A DNA stretch of 15,939 nucleotides from Pseudomonadota bacterium (GTDB taxonomy: Bacteria > Pseudomonadota > Gammaproteobacteria > Burkholderiales > Burkholderiaceae_D). The translations under genes and the position numbers were made by a program. The stretch is from NCBI GenBank assembly GCA_023435945.1, contig JAEZLB010000339.1, forward strand, positions 1 through 15,939, written 5' to 3'. The notes beneath the pieces were generated by a model that did not search any database, was not told the origin of the DNA, and saw nothing but the letters and a program-made list of their open reading frames with translations. This document shows positions 1 to 7,812 of this stretch, piece after piece (position 1 is the stretch's first letter; the number at the start of each line of letters is the position of its first letter).

Positions 1-122
1 CGCCGACATCGATCCAATCGGGCTGAAAATCGCGCCCGGCCCATTTCCGCGCGGCGGCGTAGATCTCATCCGAAAGGACAACGCGTCCAAGCTCCATCGC
101 GGCAAGCCGATAACTGCGTGAC
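1..122. other. Non-homologous segment joined to broken nuoB
   Basis: NuoB similarity ends at the Ala codon at 125-123, after residues VMIVA. From there leftwards the DNA no longer encodes the conserved Gly-Thr-Leu-Cys continuation. On the minus strand, in a frame other than nuoB's, the whole segment is open for about 40 codons and reads like real protein (it includes [20 protein letters not shown]). A plus-strand frame is also open for about 39 codons, so the coding strand is uncertain. I do not recognise the protein. The abrupt change inside an essential-type gene suggests a chimeric contig end; a genuine rearrangement is less likely. Confidence 0.6.
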
Positions 123-338
123 GGCCACGATCATCACGTCAGACTGACGTGGAGACGGACGAAAGATGATGCCGAAACGATCCAGGTCATAACGCGACGC
201 ACCTGCGTGCATCATCTCAACAGCACAGCAAGCCAGACCAAAGGTCATCGGCCACATGGACCCCGTGCGGGTCCAGTTGAGCAACTTGTCCGCCGTGGTG
301 GTAATAAATCCTTCGCTCAATACGCCATCAATCGCCAT
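66..338 (-). pseudogene. nuoB: NADH-quinone oxidoreductase subunit B, 5' part only (broken)
   Basis: NuoB is the peripheral-arm subunit of respiratory complex I that carries iron-sulfur cluster N2, the last carrier before quinone. The first 72 residues (338 down to 123) are a clear match, including the [12 protein letters not shown] motif with the paired cluster cysteines C37 and C38 and the [14 protein letters not shown] segment. The family is normally about 160 residues. The remaining half, with the other two cluster cysteines, is missing and is replaced by 18 unrelated residues ending at a stop at 68-66. The start ATG lies 3 bp after the nuoA stop, as expected for the nuo operon. The identity is secure. 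The product as written could not bind N2, and the break is probably an artefact of the window or contig edge. Confidence 0.85.
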
Positions 339-341
339 AAC

Positions 342-701
342 TTACTCCCAATCCAGGGCTCCCTTTTTCCATTCGAATATCAGGCCGATCACCAGCACTG
401 CCAGGAAGATCATCATTGACCAGAAGCCGAGCAAACCAATGTCACCCATCGCAACAGCCCATGGCACCAGGAAGGCCACTTCGAGATCGAACAAGATGAA
501 CAATATCGCAACCAGGTAATAGCGCACATCGAACCTCATGCGCGCGTCTTCAAACGCCTCGAAGCCGCACTCGTAAGGCGACAGCTTTTGTTCATCCGGC
601 CGATGAGGACCCACCAGACGTCCCAAAACCTGAGGAATTACGCCAACAGCGATACCCACCAAGATAAAAAGAAGAACGGGAAAATAATTTTCAAGATTCA
701 C
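342..701 (-). CDS. nuoA: NADH-quinone oxidoreductase subunit A
   Basis: NuoA is a small inner-membrane subunit of complex I next to the quinone channel. The 119-residue length is normal. Three hydrophobic segments are visible, at roughly residues 5-27, 60-82 and 88-108. The conserved loop between the first two contains the signature [16 protein letters not shown] with its Tyr-Glu-Cys-Gly core, followed by [19 protein letters not shown]. The start codon is GTG; the encoded N-terminus MNLENYFP fits the family, and only a weak GGA lies upstream. It is the first gene of the nuo operon and is followed after 3 bp by nuoB. Confidence 0.95.
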   Translation of the reverse strand: MNLENYFPVLLFILVGIAVGVIPQVLGRLVGPHRPDEQKLSPYECGFEAFEDARMRFDVRYYLVAILFILFDLEVAFLVPWAVAMGDIGLLGFWSMMIFLAVLVIGLIFEWKKGALDWE

Positions 702-763
702 AGTTGAGTCCGTTGGTTGTGCGACCGAAGGATCGCTTTAGAAATAATTAGGATGCTCTCAAC

Positions 764-796
764 AAAAAGCCAGCCCAGGCTTATCCCATGCTGGCT
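764..796 (-). terminator. Intrinsic terminator after tRNA-Leu
   Basis: On the minus strand, AGCCAGC (796-790) pairs perfectly with GCTGGCT (774-768) across a 15-nt loop, followed by a run of T. It begins 9 bp after the tRNA CCA end. It separates the secG/tRNA unit from the nuo operon. Confidence 0.8.
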
Positions 797-804
797 CGTT
801 TTTT

Positions 805-889
805 TGGTGCCGACGGCGAGACTCGAACTCGCACAGCTTGCGCCACTACCCCCTCAAGATAGCGTGTCTACCAATTTCACCACGTCGGC
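805..889 (-). tRNA. leuU: tRNA-Leu (anticodon GAG)
   Basis: The 85-nt gene has a 7-bp acceptor stem (GCCGACG/CGTCGGC), a D-arm with GGTAGACAC, and a five-pair anticodon stem (CTATC/GGTAG, one T-G pair). The loop TTGAGGG places anticodon GAG at 855-853. A class II variable arm follows, then the T-arm with GAGTTCGAGTCTC. The terminal CCA is encoded (807-805). It reads CUC and CUU leucine codons. It lies 88 bp downstream of secG; E. coli also has secG followed by leuU with the same anticodon. Confidence 0.96.
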
Positions 890-977
890 AATTTAGTCCA
901 ATATTTTACATTGCTTTAAGCTATCAGTTCAATTGGGATTTGCTTTAATTCAAGATAAAGCATGAAAAAATCTATAA

Positions 978-1373
978 CTATCGAGGGATTTGGCTGGACT
1001 GATTGCCATTAGCAGGCGCAGCTGCCCCACCCTCACCTGCAGGCGACTGATTTGCACCCGGCACAGCGTTATCAACTGCACCTGGCACAGCACTTTCAGG
1101 CAAACGATCCATCACACCTCCCACCCCCTGCACCGGCTGAGCAGCAAGGTAAGCGAGGCCCATCGTCGCCGCAAAAAAGATAGCCGCAGCAATTGCCGTG
1201 GACTTTGACAGAAAGTTGGAAGACCCAGAGGCTCCAAACAAACTGCCTGAAGCACCTGAGCCAAATGCTGCGCCCATATCGGCACCTTTTCCGTGCTGAA
1301 TCAGAACCAGCCCAATGATGGACAAGGCGGAAATCACCAGAACCACAAGAAGTAGAGTGTGAAGGGTAGTCAT
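978..1373 (-). CDS. secG: Preprotein translocase subunit SecG
   Basis: SecG is the small non-essential partner of SecYE that assists SecA-driven export across the inner membrane. The 131 residues show the expected two hydrophobic segments (about 5-25 and 55-78). They are joined by the conserved loop LIQHGKGADMGAAFGSGASGS, then SLFGASGSSNFLSKSTA. After residue 80 there is a low-complexity tail rich in Ala, Gly, Pro, Asn and Gln, longer than in E. coli SecG (110 residues) and common in betaproteobacteria. The start ATG lies 42 bp downstream of the tpiA stop, so the two are probably cotranscribed from the tpiA promoter. Confidence 0.94.
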   Translation of the reverse strand: MTTLHTLLLVVLVISALSIIGLVLIQHGKGADMGAAFGSGASGSLFGASGSSNFLSKSTAIAAAIFFAATMGLAYLAAQPVQGVGGVMDRLPESAVPGAVDNAVPGANQSPAGEGGAAAPANGNQSSQIPR

Positions 1374-1415
1374 TTAATCAATTCCAGTTGGATGTATCTC
1401 TTCAAATTCAATCAA

Positions 1416-2162
1416 TCAGGCGGCACGAACAATAGCCAGAAAATCTTCTGCCTTCAGCGATGCACCACCAATAAGTCCACCATCAATATCAGGCATAGCC
1501 AGCAAAGCGGTTGCATTGTCGGGTTTCATGCTGCCACCGTACAGTATGCGAACTTGCTCTGCGCCATGCTCAGAATATTTTTTCATACGCGCACGTAACA
1601 TGGCGTGCACTTCCTGCGCCATCTCGGGCGTCGCCGTCCTGCCTGTACCAATCGCCCATACCGGCTCGTAAGCCACCACGATGTGCGCCAGCTTTTCCTT
1701 GTCAATTGCGATCAGCACCGCATCCAACTGACGGCATACCGTGCTACCGGTCTCACTCGCCTCGCGCTCGGCCAGCGTCTCACCTATACAGACAACAGGA
1801 GTCAAACCAAATTTCAAAGCCTGACGAGTTTTTTCACCTACGATCACATCGCTTTCCGCATGATAAGCACGCCGCTCCGAATGCCCGACGATCACGAAGC
1901 TGCAAGCGAAGTCAAGCAGCATGGAAGCGGCAACTTCGCCGGTGAAAGCACCTGCGTCGTGCACAGAAACATCCTGCGCCCCCCAGCGAATCGCACTGTC
2001 GCTCAGCAATTGCCGACATTGCGCGAAATATGGTGCGGGAACGCACACCGCAGTATCACAATTCGGTTGACCGATACCCTCACGAAGAGCAGCAAGCAAT
2101 GCGGCATTCGCATTGAGACTTCCATTCATTTTCCAGTTACCGGCAATCAGTTTGCGACGCAT
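1416..2162 (-). CDS. tpiA: Triosephosphate isomerase
   Basis: Interconverts dihydroxyacetone phosphate and glyceraldehyde 3-phosphate in glycolysis and gluconeogenesis; cytosolic dimer. The 248-residue protein has all catalytic landmarks: N9 and K11 in AGNWKMNG, the electrophile H94 in VIVGHSERR, and the base E166 in [12 protein letters not shown]. The flexible phosphate-gripping loop follows E166. The phosphate-binding segments [11 protein letters not shown] (around 207-216) and GGLIGGASL (228-236) are also present. The ATG has only a weak upstream GGGTAG site. A good promoter lies just upstream, and secG follows after 42 bp. Confidence 0.97.
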   Translation of the reverse strand: MRRKLIAGNWKMNGSLNANAALLAALREGIGQPNCDTAVCVPAPYFAQCRQLLSDSAIRWGAQDVSVHDAGAFTGEVAASMLLDFACSFVIVGHSERRAYHAESDVIVGEKTRQALKFGLTPVVCIGETLAEREASETGSTVCRQLDAVLIAIDKEKLAHIVVAYEPVWAIGTGRTATPEMAQEVHAMLRARMKKYSEHGAEQVRILYGGSMKPDNATALLAMPDIDGGLIGGASLKAEDFLAIVRAA

Positions 2163-2190
2163 AGCTACCCGTTTTTTTTGTCAACCCGTC

Positions 2191-2220
2191 ATTCTAGCGT
2201 AGCGCGATGGCGACGGTCAA
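2191..2220 (-). promoter_or_regulatory. Sigma70-type promoter of tpiA-secG
   Basis: TTGACC (2220-2215) and TAGAAT (2196-2191) are separated by 18 bp, five of six consensus bases in each box. The predicted start near 2184 gives a leader of about 22 nt before the tpiA ATG. The rest of the spacer up to the pnp terminator (2221-2390) shows no recognisable gene. Confidence 0.65.
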
Positions 2221-2390
2221 ACCACGCGAACGATATTCGCTGCTCAATTCATCAACATCAGATCTGCATTTACCCCCCACACACAAAAACGCACCTCAAA
2301 TTCCCCACTATTGGCAACGCTCGCAACCACCAACCCGATCCATACAGTATCGCTATCAACCACATAGCATTCTCTTGTACGCCCACAAAC

Positions 2391-2420
2391 AAAAAGCCCG
2401 GCATCTCTGCCGGGCTTTTT
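2391..2420 (-). terminator. Intrinsic terminator after pnp
   Basis: A perfect 13-bp stem (AAAAAGCCCGGCA / TGCCGGGCTTTTT) encloses the loop GAGA, with T-rich flanks on either strand. It lies 33 bp downstream of the pnp stop. It is symmetric, so it could also act on the plus strand, where no gene ends nearby. Confidence 0.92.
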
Positions 2421-2453
2421 GTGAGACTAGCAATGGTAGGCGCCAGCACAGTT

Positions 2454-4592
2454 TTATTCCTGCGCTGCAGGCTCCTGTTCGCCACCATTCTCGTCTGCCA
2501 GCACTGCCTTCATCGACAGTTTGAGACGGCCGCGCTCGTCGGTTTCGAGAACCTTCACGCGCACCACCTGGCCTTCTTTCAGGTAGTCGGCCACGGCATT
2601 CACACGCTCGTTGGCGATCTGGCTGATATGCAGCAGGCCATCCTTGCCCGGCAGGACCTGGACGATAGCACCGAAATCCAGCAACTTCAGCACGGTACCT
2701 TCATAGACCTTGCCTACTTCAACCATGGCAGTCAGCTCTTCGATGCGGCGCTTGGCCTCCTGACCAGCAGCAGCATCGACGGAGGCGATGGTCACGATAC
2801 CTTCGTCCGTGATATCGATCTGGGTACCAGTTTCTTCGGTCAGGGCACGAATCACTGCACCACCCTTGCCGATCACATCGCGAATCTTCTCGGGATTGAT
2901 CTTGATGGTGATCAGGCGCGGCGCGAAGTTGGACAGTTCGGTACGACCATGCGGCATCGCCTCCTGCATCTTCGCCAGAATGTGCATGCGGCCTTCTTTG
3001 GCTTGCGCCAGTGCAACCTGCATGATTTCCTTGGTGATGCCCTGGATCTCGATATCCATCTGCAATGCAGTCACGCCAGTCGCGGTACCAGCCACTTTAA
3101 AGTCCATGTCACCCAGGTGATCTTCATCGCCCAGGATATCGGACAGCACGGCAAACTTATTGCCCTCCTTGATCAGACCCATCGCGATACCGGCAACGTG
3201 CGCCTTCATCGGTACGCCGGCATCCATCAGTGCGAGAGAACCACCGCACACCGAAGCCATGGAAGACGAGCCGTTGGACTCGGTGATTTCCGACACCAGG
3301 CGCACTGAGTAGCTGAACTCTTCCGGCGACGGCAAGGCAGCCACCAATGCGCGCTTGGCCAAGCGGCCATGACCAATTTCACGACGCTTGGGAGTACCTA
3401 CGCGGCCGGTTTCACCGGTCGCAAACGGAGGCATGTTGTAATGCATCATGAAGCGGTCGCTGTACTCGCCCATCAGCGCATCGATCTTCTGCTCGTCGCG
3501 TGCGGTACCCAGCGTTGCCACAACCAATGCCTGGGTTTCACCACGGGTAAACAGTGCGGAACCATGCGTGCGCGGCAATACGCTGCTGCGGATCGAAATA
3601 GGACGTACGGTACGGGTGTCGCGACCATCGATGCGCGGCTCGCCATCAAGAATCTGCGAACGAACGATTTTTGCTTCCAGATCGAACAGGATGCTACCCA
3701 CTTCCGCGGCGTCGGGGGCCTCGGTTCCATTCGCTGCGGCCTCTGCTGCCAAATCGGCATTGACCTGAGCAGAAACTTCGCGCAGTTTGGTGGTACGGGC
3801 TTGCTTGTCCTTCACGCGATAGGCGTCGCGCAGATTAGCTTCAGCCAGCGCCGTTACACGGGAGATCAGTGCCTCATTCTTGGCGGGAGGCGCCCATTCC
3901 ACTTCCGGCTTGTCGCCGTCACGCACCAACTCATGAATGGCATCGATCACGGCACGCATTTGCTCGTGGCCGTAGACCACGGCGCCCAACATCACGTCTT
4001 CCGGCAATTCCTTGGCTTCCGACTCGACCATCAGCACGGCGGTTTCGGTACCAGCCACCACCAGGTCCATGTCAGACTTGCTCAGCTGCGACACGGTCGG
4101 ATTCAGCACATACTGGCCATCGATATAACCGACGCGGGCAGCGCCGATCGGGCCATTGAACGGAATGCCGGACACGCACAAGGCAGCGGAAGAGCCGATC
4201 ATGGCAGCAATGTCCGGATCGATTTCCGGGTTCACCGACAATACGTGAACGATAACCTGCACCTCATTCAGGTAGCCTTCCGGGAACAGCGGGCGGATAG
4301 GACGATCAATCAGGCGGGAAGTCAGGGTTTCCTTTTCGGAAGGACGGCCCTCACGTTTGAAAAATCCGCCGGGAATACGACCAGCTGCATAAGCCTTTTC
4401 AACATAATCGACGGTCAGCGGAAAAAAGTCCTGGCCCGGCTTGGCATCCTTCTTCGCCACAACGGTCGCGAGCACAACAGTATCTTCCACCGACCCCATG
4501 ACGGCGCCGCTCGATTGGCGGGCAATCTCACCCGTTTCCATCGTCACGCGATGCTGGCCGTACTGGAAGGTCTTGGTAACTTTATTAAACAC
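2454..4592 (-). CDS. pnp: Polyribonucleotide nucleotidyltransferase (PNPase)
   Basis: A 3'-to-5' phosphorolytic exoribonuclease and RNA-degradosome component in mRNA turnover; it forms a trimeric ring. The 712 residues match the usual length. Domains in order: first RNase PH domain (about 10-145), helical linker (240-320), second RNase PH domain (322-550), KH domain with the GKGG loop (575-578), and S1 domain (about 626-695, [18 protein letters not shown]). The catalytic aspartates are present in [15 protein letters not shown] (D489 and D495, equivalent to E. coli D486 and D492). The start codon is GTG, supported by AAAGGAAA with AGGA 6 bp upstream. rpsO lies upstream, the classic rpsO-pnp pairing, but a terminator separates them, so pnp relies on readthrough or its own promoter. 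Confidence 0.98.
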   Translation of the reverse strand: MFNKVTKTFQYGQHRVTMETGEIARQSSGAVMGSVEDTVVLATVVAKKDAKPGQDFFPLTVDYVEKAYAAGRIPGGFFKREGRPSEKETLTSRLIDRPIRPLFPEGYLNEVQVIVHVLSVNPEIDPDIAAMIGSSAALCVSGIPFNGPIGAARVGYIDGQYVLNPTVSQLSKSDMDLVVAGTETAVLMVESEAKELPEDVMLGAVVYGHEQMRAVIDAIHELVRDGDKPEVEWAPPAKNEALISRVTALAEANLRDAYRVKDKQARTTKLREVSAQVNADLAAEAAANGTEAPDAAEVGSILFDLEAKIVRSQILDGEPRIDGRDTRTVRPISIRSSVLPRTHGSALFTRGETQALVVATLGTARDEQKIDALMGEYSDRFMMHYNMPPFATGETGRVGTPKRREIGHGRLAKRALVAALPSPEEFSYSVRLVSEITESNGSSSMASVCGGSLALMDAGVPMKAHVAGIAMGLIKEGNKFAVLSDILGDEDHLGDMDFKVAGTATGVTALQMDIEIQGITKEIMQVALAQAKEGRMHILAKMQEAMPHGRTELSNFAPRLITIKINPEKIRDVIGKGGAVIRALTEETGTQIDITDEGIVTIASVDAAAGQEAKRRIEELTAMVEVGKVYEGTVLKLLDFGAIVQVLPGKDGLLHISQIANERVNAVADYLKEGQVVRVKVLETDERGRLKLSMKAVLADENGGEQEPAAQE

Positions 4593-4614
4593 GGTGTTTC
4601 CTTTCTATTTTTGC

Positions 4615-4637
4615 CGACAGATTTTCAGGCGCTGTCG
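4615..4637 (-). promoter_or_regulatory. Candidate hairpin in the pnp leader
   Basis: CGACAG and CTGTCG form a 6-bp stem with an 11-nt loop, ending about 10 bp upstream of the pnp ribosome-binding site. A second small stem (GCCCA/TGGGC) lies at 4655-4669. In E. coli the pnp leader folds into an RNase III-cleaved hairpin that lets PNPase repress itself. Whether this leader does the same is only a guess. Confidence 0.25.
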
Positions 4638-4730
4638 TTCACCTCACCACGGGCGCCCACCGCTTGGGCAAGACACCATTTTTTTCACTAACTACTGACT
4701 ACCTTACTCGTTATCGGTCCGCCAAAAGAC

Positions 4731-4767
4731 AAAATGCCCGCATCAGGTATCTGACGCAGGCATTTTT
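4731..4767 (-). terminator. Intrinsic terminator between rpsO and pnp
   Basis: On the minus strand a 16-bp stem (AAAATGCCTGCGTCAG with CTGATGCGGGCATTTT, two G-T pairs) closes a 4-nt loop and ends in T. It lies 31 bp downstream of the rpsO stop. E. coli also has an attenuating terminator at this position. Confidence 0.85.
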
Positions 4768-4798
4768 CTAATCAGGCCGGACAGAATCTTGCACCGGA

Positions 4799-5068
4799 TT
4801 ACTTACGCAAGCCCAGCTTCTCGATCAGGGCACGATAGCGAGTTGCGTCTTTGCCCTTCAGGTAAGCCAACAGGCTTTTACGACGATTAACCATGCGAAT
4901 CAAGCCTCGACGGGAGTGGTGATCCTTGCCGTGCTCTTTAAAATGGCCATTCAGGTCATTGATACGCGCGGTCAGCAGTGCCACTTGCACTTCTGGAGAG
5001 CCGGTATCGTTTGCGCCGCGTGCATTGTCTGCAACGATGGCGGCTTTGTTTTCTTTTTCCAATGCCAT
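4799..5068 (-). CDS. rpsO: 30S ribosomal protein S15
   Basis: Primary 16S rRNA-binding protein that contacts the central domain and forms a bridge to the 50S subunit. The 89-residue length is exactly standard. Conserved features include [16 protein letters not shown] (about 21-36), the rRNA-contacting [15 protein letters not shown] (46-60) and [14 protein letters not shown] (61-74). The ATG has an AAGGG site upstream. The gene has its own promoter and a terminator before pnp. In E. coli, S15 represses its own translation by binding a leader pseudoknot; I could not identify one here. Confidence 0.97.
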   Translation of the reverse strand: MALEKENKAAIVADNARGANDTGSPEVQVALLTARINDLNGHFKEHGKDHHSRRGLIRMVNRRKSLLAYLKGKDATRYRALIEKLGLRK

Positions 5069-5128
5069 GGTAATTACCCTTCACATGCGGCATACGGAGT
5101 GTCTACCCCATTTACCGTGATTATTAAC

Positions 5129-5155
5129 AAAAAAATCTGGCCGATTTCCGGCCAG
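5129..5155 (-). terminator. Terminator-like hairpin in the rpsO leader
   Basis: CTGGCCG-GAAAT-CGGCCAG is a perfect 7-bp stem followed by ATTTTTTTG, a textbook intrinsic terminator on the minus strand. It lies 153 bp after the pssA stop and 61 bp before the rpsO ATG. It could end transcription arriving from pssA. It also starts at the predicted +1 of the rpsO promoter, which is odd (see findings). Confidence 0.75.
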
Positions 5156-5161
5156 GGCGCA

Positions 5162-5190
5162 AGTATAGCGGAAAGACCAAGCCAACACAA
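5162..5190 (-). promoter_or_regulatory. Sigma70-type promoter of rpsO
   Basis: TTGTGT (5190-5185) and TATACT (5167-5162) are separated by 17 bp. The -10 box matches five of six consensus bases. The predicted start is near 5155, giving an 86-nt leader. Confidence 0.5.
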
Positions 5191-5308
5191 ACACTTGCAC
5201 AAGAACCCAGGGAATCGGTAGCAGGCGTTCGACCTCTTTCTCGCCCATCCCCTGCCCCGCCTCCGGGGAAACAACCCTGCAACCTTATTTCAGACAGGAA
5301 ACAACCCC

Positions 5309-6178
5309 TTAATCCTTTCCATGTCCGGCGTGATCATCATCAGTCTGAATGATGCTGACCGGCTTGCCTTTAGCCATGCGCCAGAAAAACACCACATAAC
5401 CGGACAGGCCATAAGCGACAAACAGGCCAAACAATACCTTGGGCGGATCACTCATCACTGCGGCTATGCCCAGCACAATCAGGAACACGGCGATAAAAGG
5501 TACGGACTTGCGGTAATCGATTTCCTTGAAGCTGTAAAAAGGAACATTGCTGACCATGGTCAACCCCGCATACAAGGTCATGAACCACGCCACCCATGCC
5601 AGTTCAGCGCCATCAATGTTCAGGTCGTGCATGACCCATACGAAGCCCGCCACAATGGCCGCTGCAGCCGGACTGGGCAAGCCCTGAAAATAACGCTTGT
5701 CGACCACACCTATCATGGTATTAAAACGCGCCAGACGAAGCGCGGCACCGGCACAATAGACAAAAGCGGCCAGCCAGCCCCACTTCCCCAAACCGTGCAG
5801 GGACCACTCATAGATCACCAGCGCGGGCGCGGCACCGAAAGACATCATGTCGGACAAGCTGTCGTACTCCGCCCCGAACTCGCTCTGGGTATTGGTCAGA
5901 CGGGCAACGCGGCCATCAAAAGTATCCAGCACCATCGCAACGAAAACAGCAATCGCCGCGAGATCAAAACGCTGACTCATCGCCATGACAATTGCATAAA
6001 ATCCGCAAAACAGATTGGCAGTAGTGAAAGCATTAGGCAGCAGGTAGATGCTGCGACGGCGCAGAGTCAACCCCCCGGATGCGTCATCAAATTGAGATGA
6101 GCGCAGGGATTGCTTGCGTGGGGGCTTGGGAAATTGCGTTGCTGCGCTCTTGGCTTTGCGACGGTTGAAAACGGGCAT
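5309..6178 (-). CDS. pssA: CDP-diacylglycerol-serine O-phosphatidyltransferase
   Basis: Makes phosphatidylserine from CDP-diacylglycerol and serine, the step before Psd in phosphatidylethanolamine synthesis; integral inner-membrane enzyme. The full CDP-alcohol phosphatidyltransferase signature D-G-x2-A-R-x8-G-x3-D-x3-D is present at residues 88-110 (DGRVAR...G...D...D). Several hydrophobic segments follow. An upstream ATG at 6250 would overlap psd by 44 bp and has no ribosome-binding site. The ATG at 6178 has AAAGGATAAAC directly upstream and gives 289 residues with a basic cytosolic N-terminus, so I chose it. It sits 28 bp after psd. This is the membrane (type II) family, not the unrelated E. 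coli-type PssA. Confidence 0.95.
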   Translation of the reverse strand: MPVFNRRKAKSAATQFPKPPRKQSLRSSQFDDASGGLTLRRRSIYLLPNAFTTANLFCGFYAIVMAMSQRFDLAAIAVFVAMVLDTFDGRVARLTNTQSEFGAEYDSLSDMMSFGAAPALVIYEWSLHGLGKWGWLAAFVYCAGAALRLARFNTMIGVVDKRYFQGLPSPAAAAIVAGFVWVMHDLNIDGAELAWVAWFMTLYAGLTMVSNVPFYSFKEIDYRKSVPFIAVFLIVLGIAAVMSDPPKVLFGLFVAYGLSGYVVFFWRMAKGKPVSIIQTDDDHAGHGKD

Positions 6179-6206
6179 GTTTATCCTTTGAAATGGAGGG
6201 ATAGAG

Positions 6207-6845
6207 TCAGAATTCAGCCAGAATTGTTTCCGTAGCAGAGACTTTATCACCGACCGTTACTTTGGGCGTGGCGCTTACCGGCAGGTAGACGTCAACACGA
6301 GAACCAAAGCGAATAAAACCGTAACGCTGCCCCTTGCTCAGCCCATCCCCCGCCTTGACATAACAGAGGATGCGGCGGGCGATCAATCCCGCCACCTGCA
6401 CGCAAGTCACCGTTTCACCATTATTGGCTTTGATGACCAGCGCATTACGCTCGTTTTCGATGGAGGCCTTATCCAAGTCCGCATTGACAAACTTGCCGGG
6501 GAAATACTGGACGCGCTCGATCGAGCCATCCACCGGTGAACGGTTGGAATGCACATTGAATACGTTCATGAAAACGCTGATTTTCAACGCTTCGCGATCT
6601 ACATAAGGATCCTGGACCTTCTCCACCACCACGATGCGCCCGTCTGCAGGAGAAATAACAGCATTCTCTTGCAGCGGAACGGTACGAGCCGGATCACGGA
6701 AGAATTGCAGGATGAACAGCGCAATGATCCACACAGGAATGGACCACGCTATAGAAAACTGGGTGACAAGAAGCGCAAGCGCAAAAGCAATTCCCAGGAA
6801 AGGCCAACCCTCTCGGGCGATGATGGGATGCGGATAATGTTTCAA
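6207..6845 (-). CDS. psd: Phosphatidylserine decarboxylase proenzyme
   Basis: Decarboxylates phosphatidylserine to phosphatidylethanolamine. The 212-residue short form (PSD-A class) has an N-terminal membrane segment (about 13-47), SPADGR (65-70) and the conserved histidine motif [12 protein letters not shown] (96-107). Self-cleavage is expected between G181 and S182 in IRFGSRVD, giving a small alpha chain with a pyruvoyl group made from the serine. The start codon is TTG. It is fixed by GGAG 5 bp upstream, and the next Met is far inside the protein. It forms a unit with pssA. Confidence 0.96.
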   Translation of the reverse strand: MKHYPHPIIAREGWPFLGIAFALALLVTQFSIAWSIPVWIIALFILQFFRDPARTVPLQENAVISPADGRIVVVEKVQDPYVDREALKISVFMNVFNVHSNRSPVDGSIERVQYFPGKFVNADLDKASIENERNALVIKANNGETVTCVQVAGLIARRILCYVKAGDGLSKGQRYGFIRFGSRVDVYLPVSATPKVTVGDKVSATETILAEF

Positions 6846-6898
6846 TATAACTCCGGTTAATTTTTCTATTGAGCAAGTCGTGCGTCAAAAACGCAGCT

Positions 6899-6904
6899 AT
6901 TCTA
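6899..6904 (-). promoter_or_regulatory. Candidate -10 box for psd-pssA
   Basis: TAGAAT lies 53 bp upstream of the psd start in a non-coding spacer. No convincing -35 box is present at 16-18 bp, so the assignment is weak. Confidence 0.3.
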
Positions 6905-7009
6905 GACGAGCAGCAGGCAAAAGTAACCTTTTTTACCCTTTGCGTCGCCCAGAAGCACTACAAACATCTCACGATTGCAATTATCGGACCGGATCAGAAT
7001 GAGGATGTT

Positions 7010-7035
7010 CATGGCAGGCACTGCAGCCCGCCATG
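7010..7035 (-). other. Inverted repeat after the SIMPL gene
   Basis: CATGGC-A-GGC pairs with GCC-C-GCCATG across a 6-nt loop: nine pairs and one A-C mismatch. It starts about 20 bp after the stop at 7057. It lacks a T tract, so it is not a standard intrinsic terminator. It may be a 3'-end stabilising or Rho-associated hairpin. Confidence 0.35.
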
Positions 7036-7056
7036 AAAATATTACTGGTGCCGCTA

Positions 7057-7812
7057 TCAGGGAAATCGCACACGCGCGACGATGTTCATCTGTACCGGCG
7101 TTTCTCCCGGCTCGAACTGCGGCGTTGCCACCGACTCCTGCGCGCCCTTCATCGCCATATCCATGCGAGCCATTGTGTAAGGGCGAACAATTTCACCACC
7201 ACCAAAATCGACCTGTTCCAGCTGCGCATCCGATGTCTTGCGCCCCAGGATCAGGGCAGCAGATTCGATACGCTCATTCAGATGACGATACGCCGCTTCC
7301 ATCACTTGCCTGTCCAGCTTGCGTCTTGCCGCATCGGACAAGTCGAAACCCAGGCTCTGCAATGCCAGCTTTTCCTGAGCCTTAGCCACGGTCTGCGGCA
7401 GCACGGAAAGATTGGTCGTCACAACTTCCAGCGACTGCCCTACGCGCCAGCCCACGGGCTGCCTTACCTTACCGCTGGCTGTTTTCTCTTCCGCATAGAC
7501 CGGATAAGTGTAGTAATTACGCGTGGTCAGCAAGGCTTGCGGGTCCAGGCGCTTCATCAGCTCGGTACCCTCTTTCATTCGCCGGTTGACGCGCGATGAC
7601 GCGGCAGCCTGATCCTTGTCCTGCTCCTCCACCATGAAAACCAGGCGCGCCTGGTCATTGGCGAGACGCACCTCCCCGAACGCAGGCAGCATCAATACCG
7701 TACCGCTGGCTTTTACCACGGCAGCAGATGCGGTCGGTGTAGCAGACGTCGGTTGCGCGTGTACTGCCGGCAGACAAAGTGCCAAGGATAACAGCAGGGT
7801 CTTGCGAATCAC
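7057..7812 (-). CDS. SIMPL (DUF541) family periplasmic protein
   Basis: A 251-residue exported protein of the SIMPL/DUF541 family, whose bacterial members are poorly characterised outer-membrane or periplasmic proteins. A signal peptide is clear: MIRK, hydrophobic TLLLSLALCLPA, then the likely cleavage site VHA|Q. The mature part has the typical opening GTVLMLPAFGEVRLANDQAR, a mixed alpha/beta body, and a C-terminal strand ending NIVARVRF. An in-frame ATG lies four codons upstream (7824), but GGAGG (7822-7818) overlaps it and sits 5 bp before this GTG, so GTG is the likely start. It stands alone between ilvC and psd; the context gives no pathway clue. Confidence 0.85.
   Translation of the reverse strand: MIRKTLLLSLALCLPAVHAQPTSATPTASAAVVKASGTVLMLPAFGEVRLANDQARLVFMVEEQDKDQAAASSRVNRRMKEGTELMKRLDPQALLTTRNYYTYPVYAEEKTASGKVRQPVGWRVGQSLEVVTTNLSVLPQTVAKAQEKLALQSLGFDLSDAARRKLDRQVMEAAYRHLNERIESAALILGRKTSDAQLEQVDFGGGEIVRPYTMARMDMAMKGAQESVATPQFEPGETPVQMNIVARVRFP

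Noticed and set aside
1605..3308. Long plus-strand open frame (567 codons) opposite tpiA and pnp
   Set aside because: It lies antisense to two certain genes, is low in family-like sequence, rich in His/Arg/Gln, and is a mirror of the pnp codon pattern.
3369..4691. 440-codon plus-strand open frame opposite pnp
   Set aside because: Antisense shadow; its composition follows from pnp's codon bias.
5074..5274. 66-codon minus-strand frame in the pssA-rpsO spacer
   Set aside because: It spans the rpsO promoter, terminator hairpin and T tract, and has no family likeness; explained better as regulatory DNA.
5238..5275. GC-rich inverted repeat (CCCCG/CGGGG) after pssA
   Set aside because: Only 5 bp with no T tract; too short to call a terminator given the strong one nearby.
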